Assembly (NCBI GenBank): GCA_028289425.1
Contig: JANQPL010000007.1
Coordinates: 1 to 64,000 of the forward strand
Source of the DNA: Alphaproteobacteria bacterium
Lineage (GTDB): Bacteria > Pseudomonadota > Alphaproteobacteria > JANQMY01
Direction: 5' to 3'
Length of the DNA stretch: 64,000 nt
Part shown: positions 27,016-35,992 of the stretch, in pieces
Layout: each line of letters starts with the position of its first letter
Position numbering within the stretch: position 1 is the first letter of the stretch
Made by a program: the position numbers and the translations under genes
Notes under the pieces: generated by a model
What the model was told of the DNA's origin: nothing
The model's input: the letters and a program-made list of their open reading frames with translations, nothing else
Database searches by the model: none

Positions 27016-27573
27016 ATGTGTGTGCATTCGGTTGTTAAATTGGTTCTCGTGAGCTTGATTGCGTGTTTTATCGCCGCCTGTGCGTCTGTAACACCCATAG
27101 GTTACCAGCCGGCGTCCCTCTTGAATGGAGGGAACGGATTTGCAGTTCGACAATTAGATGATGGCAGTTTCCAGATAAGAGGTTTCGGACCGCCGTCTGC
27201 CAGCGGAGCAAGGATGAAAGCCTTGGTCATGGCGCGTGCTGCCCGACTCGCTCTCGACCAGGGATACAACGGTTTTCACGCCAGTCTCTTCGACGTGAGC
27301 TTGGTCTGCAATAAATCCGGCGTCGGCGCAGATGTCAGGCGGACAGCGTCCGTCAGGATCAGGCTCGAGCAACTTCCCGCCAGTTTTGTGCCAATCCACA
27401 AAACGATGTTTGGCAAGCACGATGCAAACGACGTTTGGCAGAAATATCGGCCCACCTTGTCTCAACCGGTGCCACACGAAGAGCAACGCACAATCAGCAA
27501 CCAAGCAACAAGAATCTGCGAAAAGGGCCCTTTTTCCGACAATCTGGAGAAACTCTTGCTAGATCGAAGGTAG
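27016..27573 (+). CDS. CC0125/CC1285-type lipoprotein
   Basis: A 185-residue outer-envelope lipoprotein. The signal peptide LVLVSLIACFIAACAS has a lipobox with Cys near residue 22. The mature part matches the CC0125/CC1285 family of alphaproteobacteria: TPIGYQPASLLNGGNGFAVRQLDDGSFQIRGFG, then MKALVMARAARLALDQGYNGFH. Function unknown. ATG at 27016 lies almost on its GGGGAG; the GTG at 27022 is better spaced and may be the true start. It is divergent from the leader/terminator unit. Confidence 0.85.
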   Translation: MCVHSVVKLVLVSLIACFIAACASVTPIGYQPASLLNGGNGFAVRQLDDGSFQIRGFGPPSASGARMKALVMARAARLALDQGYNGFHASLFDVSLVCNKSGVGADVRRTASVRIRLEQLPASFVPIHKTMFGKHDANDVWQKYRPTLSQPVPHEEQRTISNQATRICEKGPFSDNLEKLLLDRR

Positions 27574-27864
27574 GGTATCGTAGGGCGTTCGGATCGGACT
27601 ATGTCGATCGCGGGCCATGTCAATCGCGGTCATGGATGAACTAATTCGCCCCTTCCCCCGTGTGCGCCATGCCTGAACGCTGGTCTGATCATTTTGATCC
27701 GTTTCTCAATGTGAGATCTAACAGCCACCCAACACGCATATTTCCGGTTTGTACTAATCGTGATTATCGTGGTTCGTGTTGGGCTGCCGAGCGATCGAGC
27801 CTCGGTCCGGTGTCGGATTGCCGCGTGAACTGGATCACCGCGATCGAGACATTATCGGCATAGC
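27574..27864. other. intergenic stretch after the CC0125-type lipoprotein
   Basis: About 290 bases with several copies of short CGATCG-containing words (27600-27850). Frames are interrupted and match nothing I know. No clear promoter, tRNA or terminator is recognised. Confidence 0.4.
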
Positions 27865-28044
27865 ATGTTGTTACTAAGCTGCGGATTTCACTTTTGGCGG
27901 TGCGGAGATCCGCGGAACACATTTTCTGTGGCGATTGCGGCCATTGTCTTTGTGAGCTGTACAGCGATGGAGCCCAGTCAGTTGGGCGCTGCAATTCTTG
28001 AAATCACCTTAGCAGACTGGCTGCAGCCGAAAGTTAAAGCGTGA
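27865..28044 (+). CDS. possible small lipoprotein (59 codons)
   Basis: A short frame that encodes RNTFSVAIAAIVFVSCTA, a plausible lipoprotein signal peptide with lipobox Val-Ser-Cys. A 26-residue mature part ends ADWLQPKVKA. It lies between two other lipoprotein genes on the same strand. The upstream part of the frame (LLLSCGFHFWRCG) does not look like a natural n-region, so the true start may be internal. No strong ribosome-binding site is seen. Could equally be a decayed duplicate. Confidence 0.3.
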   Translation: MLLLSCGFHFWRCGDPRNTFSVAIAAIVFVSCTAMEPSQLGAAILEITLADWLQPKVKA

Positions 28045-28093
28045 TGAGTTCAGCAAAAAGAAAAACTGTGCAATGAACTTTGGAGGCAGACAA

Positions 28094-28513
28094 ATGGTAC
28101 TCGTGACGACATCGGCGTTGAGGATCTACGTAGCCGTTCTCTCAGCCCTTGTGCTTTCCGCATGCTGCCATGGAAGTGGTTGTCCGGAAAAGCCGGTCTG
28201 GCCGCGAGAGTACTCCCAGGGAGATGTGAAGGCGCTTTGTAGCCAGCGGGGGACGGTTGTCGCTCTCAACCAATGCAAAGACATAAACCCCCGTGAAAGC
28301 GCCGGCGGAACTAGTGAACTATGCGTCGCCTATCAACTCTCTTCAGGCCAAACGGTGCATAGAAGGTTCATCAATACCCGATCTTTCGCAGAAGGTACCC
28401 GGGTACGCTATGATATGTCTCAGAAACCGCCGCTGCCGCTCGCAGAAGACGATCAATACCATTTCTGCAGCAAATTTGATGAATGGGCCCACTGTTCCGA
28501 TGTCAAGGAATAA
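28094..28513 (+). CDS. hypothetical lipoprotein
   Basis: A 139-residue protein with signal peptide IYVAVLSALVLSAC and lipobox Cys. The mature domain has six further Cys (CHGSGCPEKP, KALCSQRG, NQCKD, ELCVAY, HFCSK and HCSDV), probably paired as disulfides in the periplasm. TTTGGAGG eight bases before the ATG at 28094 decides this start over the one at 28073. Family not recognised; small beta-rich domain likely. Confidence 0.75.
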   Translation: MVLVTTSALRIYVAVLSALVLSACCHGSGCPEKPVWPREYSQGDVKALCSQRGTVVALNQCKDINPRESAGGTSELCVAYQLSSGQTVHRRFINTRSFAEGTRVRYDMSQKPPLPLAEDDQYHFCSKFDEWAHCSDVKE

Positions 28514-28631
28514 CCACTCCACCATCTCAAGGTTGCGACGTTGGCCTTCTCACGGGTAGGAGAGACTTCTGTAAAGTTCGGGAAGTCTTTAGCCCTACGG
28601 AATATTAGACGGATGATGAGCAAGGGAAAAC

Positions 28632-29174
28632 ATGGCCGACTTTTTTGATCAGTTATCGGATGAATTGATCGCGTTTATCAAGGCGCAACCCATGTTTTTC
28701 GTAGCAACGGCAGCGCCCACCGGACGCATCAATCTATCGCCCAAGGGCATGGACACGTTTCGCGTGCTGAGCCCCACCCAATGCGCCTATTTGGATCTCA
28801 CCGGCAGCGGCAATGAAACAGCCGCCCATATCAAGGCCGATGGCCGCGTCACCTTCATGTTCAACAGTTTCTCGCAGAAACCACTCATTCTGAGGCTATA
28901 TGGCCGGGGCGCGGTCGCGCGGTTTGGGTCGGAGAAATTTAAGGCACACGCAGATCGCTTTCCCCAGATTCCAGGCGCCCGACAAATTATCTTCATCGAT
29001 GTCGAGTCTGTACAGACCAGTTGCGGCTTTGCGGTGCCTCAAATGACCTTTGCGGAGGAGCGTCAAATCTTGAAGCAATGGGCGCAAGGCAAAGGGCCCG
29101 ACGGCATTGCCGAATATCAACAGGCGCGCAACCGCACAAGCATCGATGGCTTCGATACGGGGCTAAACCCTTAG
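28632..29174 (+). CDS. pyridoxamine 5'-phosphate oxidase family (split-barrel) protein
   Basis: A 180-residue FMN-binding split-barrel protein. The segments FFVATAAPTGRINLSPKGMDTFRVL and DLTGSGNETAAHIKADGRVTFMF are typical of the PPOX-like family that binds FMN or F420 and reduces or senses small molecules. AAGGG before the ATG fits. It stands alone. A second family member lies at 38715 and a third is fused in the 4060 gene. The reaction is unknown. Confidence 0.9.
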   Translation: MADFFDQLSDELIAFIKAQPMFFVATAAPTGRINLSPKGMDTFRVLSPTQCAYLDLTGSGNETAAHIKADGRVTFMFNSFSQKPLILRLYGRGAVARFGSEKFKAHADRFPQIPGARQIIFIDVESVQTSCGFAVPQMTFAEERQILKQWAQGKGPDGIAEYQQARNRTSIDGFDTGLNP

Positions 29175-29407
29175 CTGCCAAATCCCCGGAAATGCACTCC
29201 CAGACCGGATGAAGTGTTCCTCCCGCGGCCAGCAAGGACTGCGGAGCGGGCGTCATTGATCTATACTCGTGCCATCCTGGCAAACGAAAGGAGGCGCCTC
29301 GAACTCTTTCCCGACCACATCGATGAGAGGATTGGCGTATGGAATGATCTGTACACAGTAAGAGTATGTTTCGTTTTTCCTAAAGTAACCGCATGAGAGA
29401 TAAGTCA
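29175..29407. other. intergenic region
   Basis: About 230 bases between PPOX-like and membrane-protein genes. I see only weak promoter-like AT-rich stretches near 29360-29390 and no terminator or palindrome worth naming. Confidence 0.35.
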
Positions 29408-29950
29408 ATGTCGACGCTTGACGATCAATTCATCCTTGCTCTGATTGAACTTGGCATCATTACCATTGCCGCAGGCGCGGTGGTTTGGCTGGTATATGCC
29501 ATGACGCGCCATCGAACGGCCGAATACATAGCGGACGCTATGGCCGCCCGGATCGAGCTCAGCCGAAGCCGGCCACCGGAGATTTTGGACCTTGAGACGG
29601 CATTGGGTCCCCTCAAGCTGAGCGATTTGCAGAACAAGCAGGCCGCCGAAAGATATTTTGAGAGCTATTTTGCCGCCATCTTCCGGGAATATCACATGGC
29701 GCGGTCAGGCGCGGCCTCCGGCCCGCTTTGGAGCATTTGGCATAACGACACCCGCAAGAAGATGTCAATTCGTCTGTACCAAGAAAGCTGGGGTCGAGAC
29801 TGGCGCGCGCTATATGCCACCGACCAGGATTTTGTCTATTGGGTTGATGGCCTCATTCTGGGGCGGCGGCCCTATGCGCCCCATTATTCCCACGGCCGCA
29901 GCAAAACGGTGATTGTTGAAAAAACGCGCGCGGGCACCGTTCCTCGGTAA
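29408..29950 (+). CDS. hypothetical single-pass membrane protein
   Basis: A 180-residue protein with one N-terminal transmembrane helix (LALIELGIITIAAGAVVWLVYAM) and a cytoplasmic helical domain rich in Trp, Tyr and Arg (WGRDWRALYATDQDFVYWVDG). The layout resembles the hypothetical proteins at 29990 and 35989, which also have an N-terminal helix followed by a soluble helical part. The ATG at 29408 follows GAGAGATAAG; the one at 29393 is an alternative. Function unknown. Confidence 0.7.
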   Translation: MSTLDDQFILALIELGIITIAAGAVVWLVYAMTRHRTAEYIADAMAARIELSRSRPPEILDLETALGPLKLSDLQNKQAAERYFESYFAAIFREYHMARSGAASGPLWSIWHNDTRKKMSIRLYQESWGRDWRALYATDQDFVYWVDGLILGRRPYAPHYSHGRSKTVIVEKTRAGTVPR

Positions 29951-29969
29951 GTCTAAGCCTCAAATAAGT

Positions 29970-29990
29970 GCGGCGGGCATGGCCCGCCGC
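29970..29990. terminator. hairpin between convergent genes
   Basis: A perfect 9-bp stem, GCGGCGGGC with GCCCGCCGC, and a 3-base loop lie between the stop of the 29408 gene and that of the 29990 gene. No U-tract follows in either direction, so it would be a weak bidirectional stop or a stabilising structure. Confidence 0.5.
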
Positions 29991-30493
29991 TATTCAAAGG
30001 CGTCCAATGACCCTTCAACACCCTCGCACGATCTGCCGACCTCACTCATGATCATTTCCAGCTCGCGGCTGAGCCCGGCAGACAACCACCCTCTGGGGAG
30101 CGTGCAATAGACTCGAATGGTGTTGTCTCCGACCTGAAACGAACCCTTCCATCTTTCTCGATGAGCGGCGAATTCGCGCTCATCAAACATACCCTCTCTG
30201 TACTGATAATGTACATTTTCCCAGTATCGAAACATCGCCTGGAAATAGACGAAAACCCGCAACTCTTCCGATGGTGAGCGCAATTTTGGGTCTTTGAGGA
30301 ACGCTTCGGCGAGGGTCGGGTCGTTGGCAACGGACAGATTGATGTCCATCATGCCAAACGACAATTCATTTCTCGTCTGAGCGCGCATGGATTCGGTGTT
30401 TTGCCGCAACTCAAAAAGCAGAAGGAGGATGCCGATGACAACAGCGATATTCGCAAAAACCGGGACCCATTGATTAAGGTGTTTCAAGCTCAT
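29990..30493 (-). CDS. hypothetical membrane-anchored protein
   Basis: A 167-residue protein with one N-terminal helix (VFANIAVVIGILLLLFELRQ) followed by NTESMRAQTRNELSFGMMDINLSVANDPTLAEAF. The pattern is shared with a large group of uncharacterised proteobacterial proteins and with the gene at 35989. Its ATG overlaps the stop of the YjbR-like gene by one base (TAATG), so it is translated from the same message. Function unknown. Confidence 0.75.
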   Translation of the reverse strand: MSLKHLNQWVPVFANIAVVIGILLLLFELRQNTESMRAQTRNELSFGMMDINLSVANDPTLAEAFLKDPKLRSPSEELRVFVYFQAMFRYWENVHYQYREGMFDEREFAAHRERWKGSFQVGDNTIRVYCTLPRGWLSAGLSRELEMIMSEVGRSCEGVEGSLDAFE

Positions 30494-30876
30494 TATTCCG
30501 CGGACGATCCGTTCGCCTCATCATAGGCTTTGAGCACCCGCTTGGGGGCCTGGTCCCGCCATGAGCGGATCAAATTGTGCCGTGCCCAGTCCATGTCCAG
30601 ATTTTCGGGGCGCACCAAAATCAAATTATGCGCCTGATAGTGGGGCGTACAGAAGAAAGTGTCGGGCTCCGCCTCCATCAGCACTTCGCGCTCTTCTTTG
30701 GGGAGTTTGAAGACGGGCGCGTCTTCATGGGGGCTCCACCACACCCACAGCTTTTTGTGGGCTTTGAGGCAGGGCTCCCCCCAACTGGTGGTTTCCTCCA
30801 CGCCCGGCAGGTCGAGCGCCAACGCTGCCTTCTTCAGTTTCTCCCAGCCCGCGCGGGATTTTTGCTTCTTTGCCAT
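30493..30876 (-). CDS. MmcQ/YjbR family protein
   Basis: A 127-residue protein with the YjbR-like double-wing fold. Typical segments are LPGVEETTSWGEPCLKAHKKLWVWW, PVFKLPKEEREVLMEAEPDTFFCTPHY and WARHNLIRSWRDQAPKRVLKAYDE. The family is often described as DNA-binding-like but lacks a settled function. The start at 30876 fits the family; the longer frame upstream overlaps the divergent ilvD leader. It is coupled to the membrane protein at 29990. Confidence 0.88.
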   Translation of the reverse strand: MAKKQKSRAGWEKLKKAALALDLPGVEETTSWGEPCLKAHKKLWVWWSPHEDAPVFKLPKEEREVLMEAEPDTFFCTPHYQAHNLILVRPENLDMDWARHNLIRSWRDQAPKRVLKAYDEANGSSAE

Positions 30877-31003
30877 GCCGCGATCATAGCGCCAAACGAT
30901 TGGTTTGGGCAGTGGCGCCGTTCGGCGATTGCCGCTATGGTGCGCCCCGGTTTTTGGGCCCGTCGCTTGGATGAAAGGGGCCCGATTTGAGCAGGAAAGA
31001 CCC

Positions 31004-32893
31004 ATGCCACCACTTCGTTCCCGTACGTCTACCCACGGTCGCAACATGGCCGGTGCCCGCGGCCTGTGGCGCGCCACCGGCATGAAGGACGATGATTTCG
31101 GCAAGCCCATCGTGGCGATTGCCAATTCTTTCACCCAATTCGTGCCCGGCCATGTGCATTTGAAGGATCTGGGCCAACTAGTGGCACGGGAAGTGGAAGC
31201 CGCCGGCGGTGTGGCGAAAGAATTCAATTCAATCGCCGTCGATGACGGCATCGCCATGGGTCATGACGGCATGCTCTACAGCCTGCCGTCGCGCGATCTC
31301 ATCGCCGACAGTTTGGAATACATGGTGAATGCTCATTGTGCGGATGCAATGGTGTGCATCTCCAATTGCGACAAGATCACGCCGGGCATGCTGATGGCGG
31401 CCATGCGCCTGAACATTCCCACCATCTTTGTCTCCGGCGGGCCCATGGAAGCGGGCAAGGTGACCTGGGACGACCAAGACAAATCCATCGATCTGATCGA
31501 TGCCATGGTGGCCGCGGCCGATGACAGCGTGTCCGACGAAGAACTTGCGGTGATCGAACGCTCGGCCTGCCCCACCTGCGGGTCGTGTTCCGGCATGTTC
31601 ACGGCGAACTCCATGAACTGCCTGACGGAAGCGTTGGGCCTGTCCTTGCCGGGCAACGGCTCCACCTTGGCAACCCATGCGGATCGGGAGCGGCTGTTCA
31701 AAGAAGCCGGCCGCCGGGTGGTGGGCCTGGCGCGCCGCTATTACGATGACGACGATGCCAGCGTGCTGCCGCGCTCGATCGCCAGCTTCGAAGGCTTTGA
31801 GAACGCCATCACCTTGGACATTGCCATGGGCGGGTCCACCAACACGGTGCTGCATTTGCTGGCGGCCGCCGAAGAAGCCAAAGTCGGCTTCACCATGGCC
31901 GATATCGACCGCCTGTCGCGGCACGTGCCCTGCTTGTGCAAAGTGGCGCCGAACATCGAGAATGTGCACATGGAAGATGTGCACCGCGCCGGCGGCATCA
32001 TGGCGATCCTGGGGGAGTTGGACCGGGCGGGCCTTCTGCACACGGACCTTCCCACGGTGCACAGCGCCACCATGAAGGAAGCGTTGGACACATGGGATAT
32101 CGCGCGCAACCCCTCTGAAGAGGTGAAAACATTCTACCGGGCGGCCCCTGGCGGCGTGCCGACCCAAACCGCCTTCAGCCAGAACCGGCGTTATCCGGAT
32201 CTGGATGATGACCGGGCCCATGGTTGCATACGGAATATCGCCAATGCGTTCAGCGCCGATGGCGGCTTGGCCGTGCTGTTCGGCAATATCGCGGAACATG
32301 GCTGCATCGTGAAAACGGCAGGCGTGGATGAGGAGATTTGGACTTTCTCCGGCCCCGCCCGCGTTTTCGAAAGCCAAGACAGTGCGGTCTCCGGCATTCT
32401 AGGCAACCGGGTGGCCGAAGGCGATGTGGTGGTGATCCGCTATGAAGGGCCCAAGGGCGGGCCGGGCATGCAAGAAATGCTTTATCCCACCAGCTATCTG
32501 AAGTCGAAAGGCTTGGGCAAAGCCTGCGCGCTGGTCACCGATGGCCGGTTTTCGGGCGGCACGTCGGGCTTGTCCATCGGCCATGCGTCGCCGGAAGCGG
32601 CGGAAGGCGGCGCCATCGGGCTCGTGGAAGAAGGGGATACGATTGAAATCGACATCCCCAACCGGTCGATCAAGCTGGCGGTTGATGATGAGGAACTGGC
32701 GCGCCGCCGCGCGAAGATGGACGCCAAGGGGCTCGACGCCTGGCAGCCCGAAGAAGAACGTACACGGAAGGTATCGCCGGCCTTGCGCGCCTATGCGGCC
32801 ATGACCACCAGTGCCGCCCGCGGCGCCGTGCGCGACGTGGATCAGATCTACCGTGTGCAGACCTCGGCCAAAAAAGTTCCGGTAGCGGAATAA
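31004..32893 (+). CDS. ilvD: dihydroxy-acid dehydratase
   Basis: The iron-sulfur dehydratase that converts 2,3-dihydroxy-3-methylbutanoate (or the methylpentanoate) to the 2-oxo acid in valine, leucine and isoleucine synthesis. It shows the IlvD/Edd motifs [12 protein letters not shown] (about residue 120) and [31 protein letters not shown]. The C-terminal [24 protein letters not shown] is also present. The 629-residue length is slightly above the typical 560-620. AGGAAAGACCC precedes the ATG at 31004. It stands as a single gene. Threonine ammonia-lyase of the same pathway is at 7.6 kb. Confidence 0.97.
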   Translation: MPPLRSRTSTHGRNMAGARGLWRATGMKDDDFGKPIVAIANSFTQFVPGHVHLKDLGQLVAREVEAAGGVAKEFNSIAVDDGIAMGHDGMLYSLPSRDLIADSLEYMVNAHCADAMVCISNCDKITPGMLMAAMRLNIPTIFVSGGPMEAGKVTWDDQDKSIDLIDAMVAAADDSVSDEELAVIERSACPTCGSCSGMFTANSMNCLTEALGLSLPGNGSTLATHADRERLFKEAGRRVVGLARRYYDDDDASVLPRSIASFEGFENAITLDIAMGGSTNTVLHLLAAAEEAKVGFTMADIDRLSRHVPCLCKVAPNIENVHMEDVHRAGGIMAILGELDRAGLLHTDLPTVHSATMKEALDTWDIARNPSEEVKTFYRAAPGGVPTQTAFSQNRRYPDLDDDRAHGCIRNIANAFSADGGLAVLFGNIAEHGCIVKTAGVDEEIWTFSGPARVFESQDSAVSGILGNRVAEGDVVVIRYEGPKGGPGMQEMLYPTSYLKSKGLGKACALVTDGRFSGGTSGLSIGHASPEAAEGGAIGLVEEGDTIEIDIPNRSIKLAVDDEELARRRAKMDAKGLDAWQPEEERTRKVSPALRAYAAMTTSAARGAVRDVDQIYRVQTSAKKVPVAE

Positions 32894-33044
32894 GTCACTG
32901 CCAAGATAGCGCAATCGATAATCAGCGGCTGCGTCAAACCGGGTGGGGATTTAATGGCGGTACCCATGGCGAGATAAGCCGGACGGGCCTTGACCGGAGC
33001 GGTCCAGTCGCTTTCATTGGGATTTAGTTCAGGAGGATTTCATC

Positions 33045-33995
33045 ATGGCATTCGGACACGACACAACGACGGATGAAGTGCTGGAGGGTATCGATCTTAC
33101 CGGCAAACGGGCGCTGGTGACCGGCGCGTCCGGCGGGTTGGGCGAAGAAACCGCCCGGGCGCTGGCCTCCAAAGGGGCCGCCGTCACCATCGCGGCACGC
33201 AACATACCGAAGGCCCAGGCGGCGGCCGACGGCATCAAAAAATCCACCGGCAACACGGATGTGGACGTGCTGGAGGTGGAGCTTTCGATTCCAGACAGCA
33301 TCCGCAAGGCGGCGGCCGAGTATCAGACGCGCCATGGCGCCCTCAACATTCTGGTGAACAATGCGGGCGTGATGGCCTGTCCGCTGACCCGCACCGCAGA
33401 AGGCTGGGAAATGCAACTTGGGACAAATCATTTCGGGCATTTTCTGTTCACCTGTCTGCTTGCGCCGGTGCTCAAAGCGGGCGCGCCCGCGCGCGTGGTC
33501 AATCTGTCGTCGGCCGGCCACCGCATAAGCGCTGTGGACTTCGACGACCCCCATTTTCAAAAGCGCGACTATGACAAATGGGTTGCGTACGGCCAGGCGA
33601 AGACGGCCAATGTTCTGTTTTCCGTGGAACTCAATAAGCGGCTGCACTCAAGCGGCGTCACCGCCAACGCAGTTCATCCCGGCGCTATTCAAACGGAACT
33701 TGGCCGCCATCTCGCCGAAGAGGACCTCGAGGAATTGTTGCAGCGGCGGGGCGGCGGCGCCGAGTTTAGTTTCAAGACCATACCCGCGGGGGCGGCCACC
33801 AGCACATGGGCGGCCACGTCACCGGAGTTGGAAGGCCGAGGCGGCCTTTACTTGGAAGATTGTCATGTGGCCGATGTTGTGGACGGCGGCTTCGGTGAGC
33901 CAGGCGTTGCCCCTTACGCAGTCGATGCGGGCAGTGCATCAAAGCTCTGGACCCTGACGGAACAAGCGCTGGGGGAACGCTTCGATCTTGCCTGA
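33045..33995 (+). CDS. SDR family oxidoreductase (retinol dehydrogenase/WWOX-like)
   Basis: A 316-residue extended SDR. The cofactor motif is TGASGGLG (about 28-35), followed by AARN, which favours NADP(H), and NNAGVMACP near 105. The active-site Ser lies in NLSSAGHRIS and Tyr/Lys in YGQAKTAN. This subgroup acts on retinoids, steroids or long-chain aldehydes in other organisms. AGGAGG before the ATG is strong. It is convergent with the amidohydrolase gene. Carotenoid-cleaving enzymes occur further on, but no direct link is shown. Confidence 0.92.
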   Translation: MAFGHDTTTDEVLEGIDLTGKRALVTGASGGLGEETARALASKGAAVTIAARNIPKAQAAADGIKKSTGNTDVDVLEVELSIPDSIRKAAAEYQTRHGALNILVNNAGVMACPLTRTAEGWEMQLGTNHFGHFLFTCLLAPVLKAGAPARVVNLSSAGHRISAVDFDDPHFQKRDYDKWVAYGQAKTANVLFSVELNKRLHSSGVTANAVHPGAIQTELGRHLAEEDLEELLQRRGGGAEFSFKTIPAGAATSTWAATSPELEGRGGLYLEDCHVADVVDGGFGEPGVAPYAVDAGSASKLWTLTEQALGERFDLA

Positions 33996-34029
33996 CGGCG
34001 GCTCGCCATGACGGTGAGGGGTTGCAGGC

Positions 34030-35196
34030 TTACAGCTTGAACACCCGCTCGGCGTTGGTCTGATAGATCTTCTTTTTGTCTTCATCGCTAAATGCGATGG
34101 CGTCCATTACCTGGATGGGTTCTTCGTTTTCTTCGAACGGATAGTCGACGGCGAAGAGGATTTTGTCCGGCCCCATTACCTCATGGGCAAGCTTCAGCGG
34201 GGCTTCATAATTCATGCCGCTGGTGGTGATAAAGAAATTGTCGTGGAAATACTGGCTGGGCTTCTTGAGAAGCTTCCGCTCGGGCGCCTTGATCCCTTGA
34301 AACAGCTCGATCTTTTTGTCGATGCGCGGCAGCCAGAAGGGCAGGCCTTCGCCCATATGCCCCAGCACGATTTTGAGGCGGGGGTAATCATCGAAGACAC
34401 CACTGAGGATTAGCCGCAAGGCGTGCAGACTTGCGTCGATCGGAAAGCCGAAGGTAGCCGCTTCCAGCCCGAAATATTTTTGGAAGGGTTTGACCATGTC
34501 CGCCGACGGCACCCGCGGGTGAATGTAAACCGGGACGTCCAGTTCTTGGGCGGCGTCGAAGATCTCCCAGAATTTGGGCTCGTCTAGGAATTCGCCTTTG
34601 GTGTGGGAGTTGATCAACGCACCCTTCATGCCCAATTGGGTGACCGCGCGCCGAAGCTCTTGGGCAGCGCCTGTTGGGTCTTGCGGCGCAATGGTGGCAA
34701 GTCCCGCCAACCGCTCCGGGTTCGCCCGCACGGCCTTGGCCAGCTTTTCATTCGTAGACTGAGCAAGATCGCTGCCTTGTTTGGCGTCGTAAATCTGCAC
34801 GCCGGGCGAGGTAACGGAAAGTACCTGCACATCGATGCCCGCCTCATCCATGGCGGCAATGCGGCCTGAGCCCAGGTCAAGCGCGCGGCTCAGACCCATG
34901 CCCCCAATGCCCATGAACTCCTGAAGCATGCCCCAAATGCCGATGCTGTCCATCATGGTGCCCCAGAACCGGGTGAAGCCGGGTTCGTCTTGCGGGTTTT
35001 GCGCAAGGTAAGCGCGCTGGGCCATCAATAATTCGGTAGTGAGGAAAGCTTCTTCCACCGCGATGCGCTTGTAGGCTCGTCCAGCGGGCGCAGCTTCTTG
35101 TGCGACGGCGGCAGGAATGCCGCCAACCTTGCTTGTCCCCATGGCCGCCGCGGCGCCGAGAGATGCTTGAATGAGCGTTCGTCTGTTCACTCCCAT
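34030..35196 (-). CDS. Tat-exported amidohydrolase (2,3/2,6-dihydroxybenzoate decarboxylase-like)
   Basis: A 388-residue amidohydrolase_2 family protein. It begins with a twin-arginine signal (NRRTLIQASLGAAAAMG) and is therefore probably exported folded. The TIM-barrel metal site shows the family-typical EEAF at the start of the mature part, YIHPRVPS, LGHMGEGLPFW and FAVDYPFEENEEP. Relatives are non-oxidative decarboxylases or hydrolases of aromatic acids. It is divergent from a TetR gene, with a TGCACTTGAGTGCA palindrome between them. The substrate is not known. Confidence 0.9.
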   Translation of the reverse strand: MGVNRRTLIQASLGAAAAMGTSKVGGIPAAVAQEAAPAGRAYKRIAVEEAFLTTELLMAQRAYLAQNPQDEPGFTRFWGTMMDSIGIWGMLQEFMGIGGMGLSRALDLGSGRIAAMDEAGIDVQVLSVTSPGVQIYDAKQGSDLAQSTNEKLAKAVRANPERLAGLATIAPQDPTGAAQELRRAVTQLGMKGALINSHTKGEFLDEPKFWEIFDAAQELDVPVYIHPRVPSADMVKPFQKYFGLEAATFGFPIDASLHALRLILSGVFDDYPRLKIVLGHMGEGLPFWLPRIDKKIELFQGIKAPERKLLKKPSQYFHDNFFITTSGMNYEAPLKLAHEVMGPDKILFAVDYPFEENEEPIQVMDAIAFSDEDKKKIYQTNAERVFKL

Positions 35197-35214
35197 AATG
35201 CTCCCTCCAATTTA

Positions 35215-35228
35215 TGCACTTGAGTGCA
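35215..35228. promoter_or_regulatory. TetR operator-like palindrome between amidohydrolase and tetR
   Basis: A perfect 6-2-6 palindrome, TGCACT TG AGTGCA, inside a longer imperfect one (TTTA..ATAA edges). It lies 19-32 bases before the amidohydrolase start and 36-49 before the longer tetR start; a half-site, GAGTGCATG, follows at about 35258. Suitable for dual control by the adjacent TetR protein. Confidence 0.65.
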
Positions 35229-35263
35229 ATAATAATGTGAGGTATTAATATGATATAGAGTGC

Positions 35264-35992
35264 ATGTCAAATCGCTCGAAGAATACCCAGGAAATTGGGG
35301 TTTTTCAGAAACTCGAATCGGAAACGGCTTCGGCCAAACTGAGCACAATGACGGATCACACGGCCCAAGAGGAACACGAGAAACCCAATCGGATGGCGCG
35401 CCGCCGCCTGGAAACCCGGTCCAAATTGTTGGCTGCGACATTGGATCTGGTGTTGGAAAAAGGCATCGACAAAACGACGATGGATGACATCACCGAGGCT
35501 GCGGATCTGGGGCGGCGCACGCTCTATTATCATTTCGCGAGCAAGGAAGAATGCGTGCTGGCGGCCGTGGCGGGCGTCTATGCCAAACATGCGTCGGGGG
35601 CGGAGGAACATTTTGCGTCCGTGCCCGACCCCGCCCTTCGGGTGGCCGGCCACGCCCATGAAGTCATTGCGGGACTGGTTGGCGAGCCTGTAACGCAAAG
35701 GCTGGTCAAACACCCGGACCTGCTGGCGGCGGCGTTGGAAAAATCGGTGGCCCTGTTCGCGCTGATGGATTTTGAACAAGGAGTTGCCGACAAGCGCTTT
35801 CGTTTGTCGGCAAATGTGGACCTGCTTTATCCAATGCTTGTTTGGGCGCTGGTCGGCTTGTTGATCAAAAGCATCGAGAAAGAGACCAAGCTTACGGAAA
35901 TCCAGTCGGCCTTTGCCATCCTGGTGCTGACGAATTTGGGCATCCCTGCCGACGAAGCACGGGCGCTGAATGGCCAAGCGGCGAGGCTTTAG
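35264..35992 (+). CDS. TetR/AcrR family transcriptional regulator
   Basis: A repressor with helix-turn-helix near ATLDLVLEKGIDKTTMDDITEAADLGRRTLYYHFASKEE and a C-terminal helical ligand domain of about 150 residues. The start is uncertain. ATG at 35264 lies at the end of the promoter palindrome region and has no Shine-Dalgarno; ATG at 35348 gives 214 residues, nearer the family norm. It is divergent from the Tat amidohydrolase and probably controls it and itself through the palindrome at 35215. Ligand unknown, perhaps an aromatic acid. Confidence 0.88.
   Translation: MSNRSKNTQEIGVFQKLESETASAKLSTMTDHTAQEEHEKPNRMARRRLETRSKLLAATLDLVLEKGIDKTTMDDITEAADLGRRTLYYHFASKEECVLAAVAGVYAKHASGAEEHFASVPDPALRVAGHAHEVIAGLVGEPVTQRLVKHPDLLAAALEKSVALFALMDFEQGVADKRFRLSANVDLLYPMLVWALVGLLIKSIEKETKLTEIQSAFAILVLTNLGIPADEARALNGQAARL

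Noticed and set aside
30877-31257. N-terminal extension of the YjbR-like gene
   Set aside because: It overlaps the ilvD leader and first codons on the other strand, and the YjbR fold begins at 30876.
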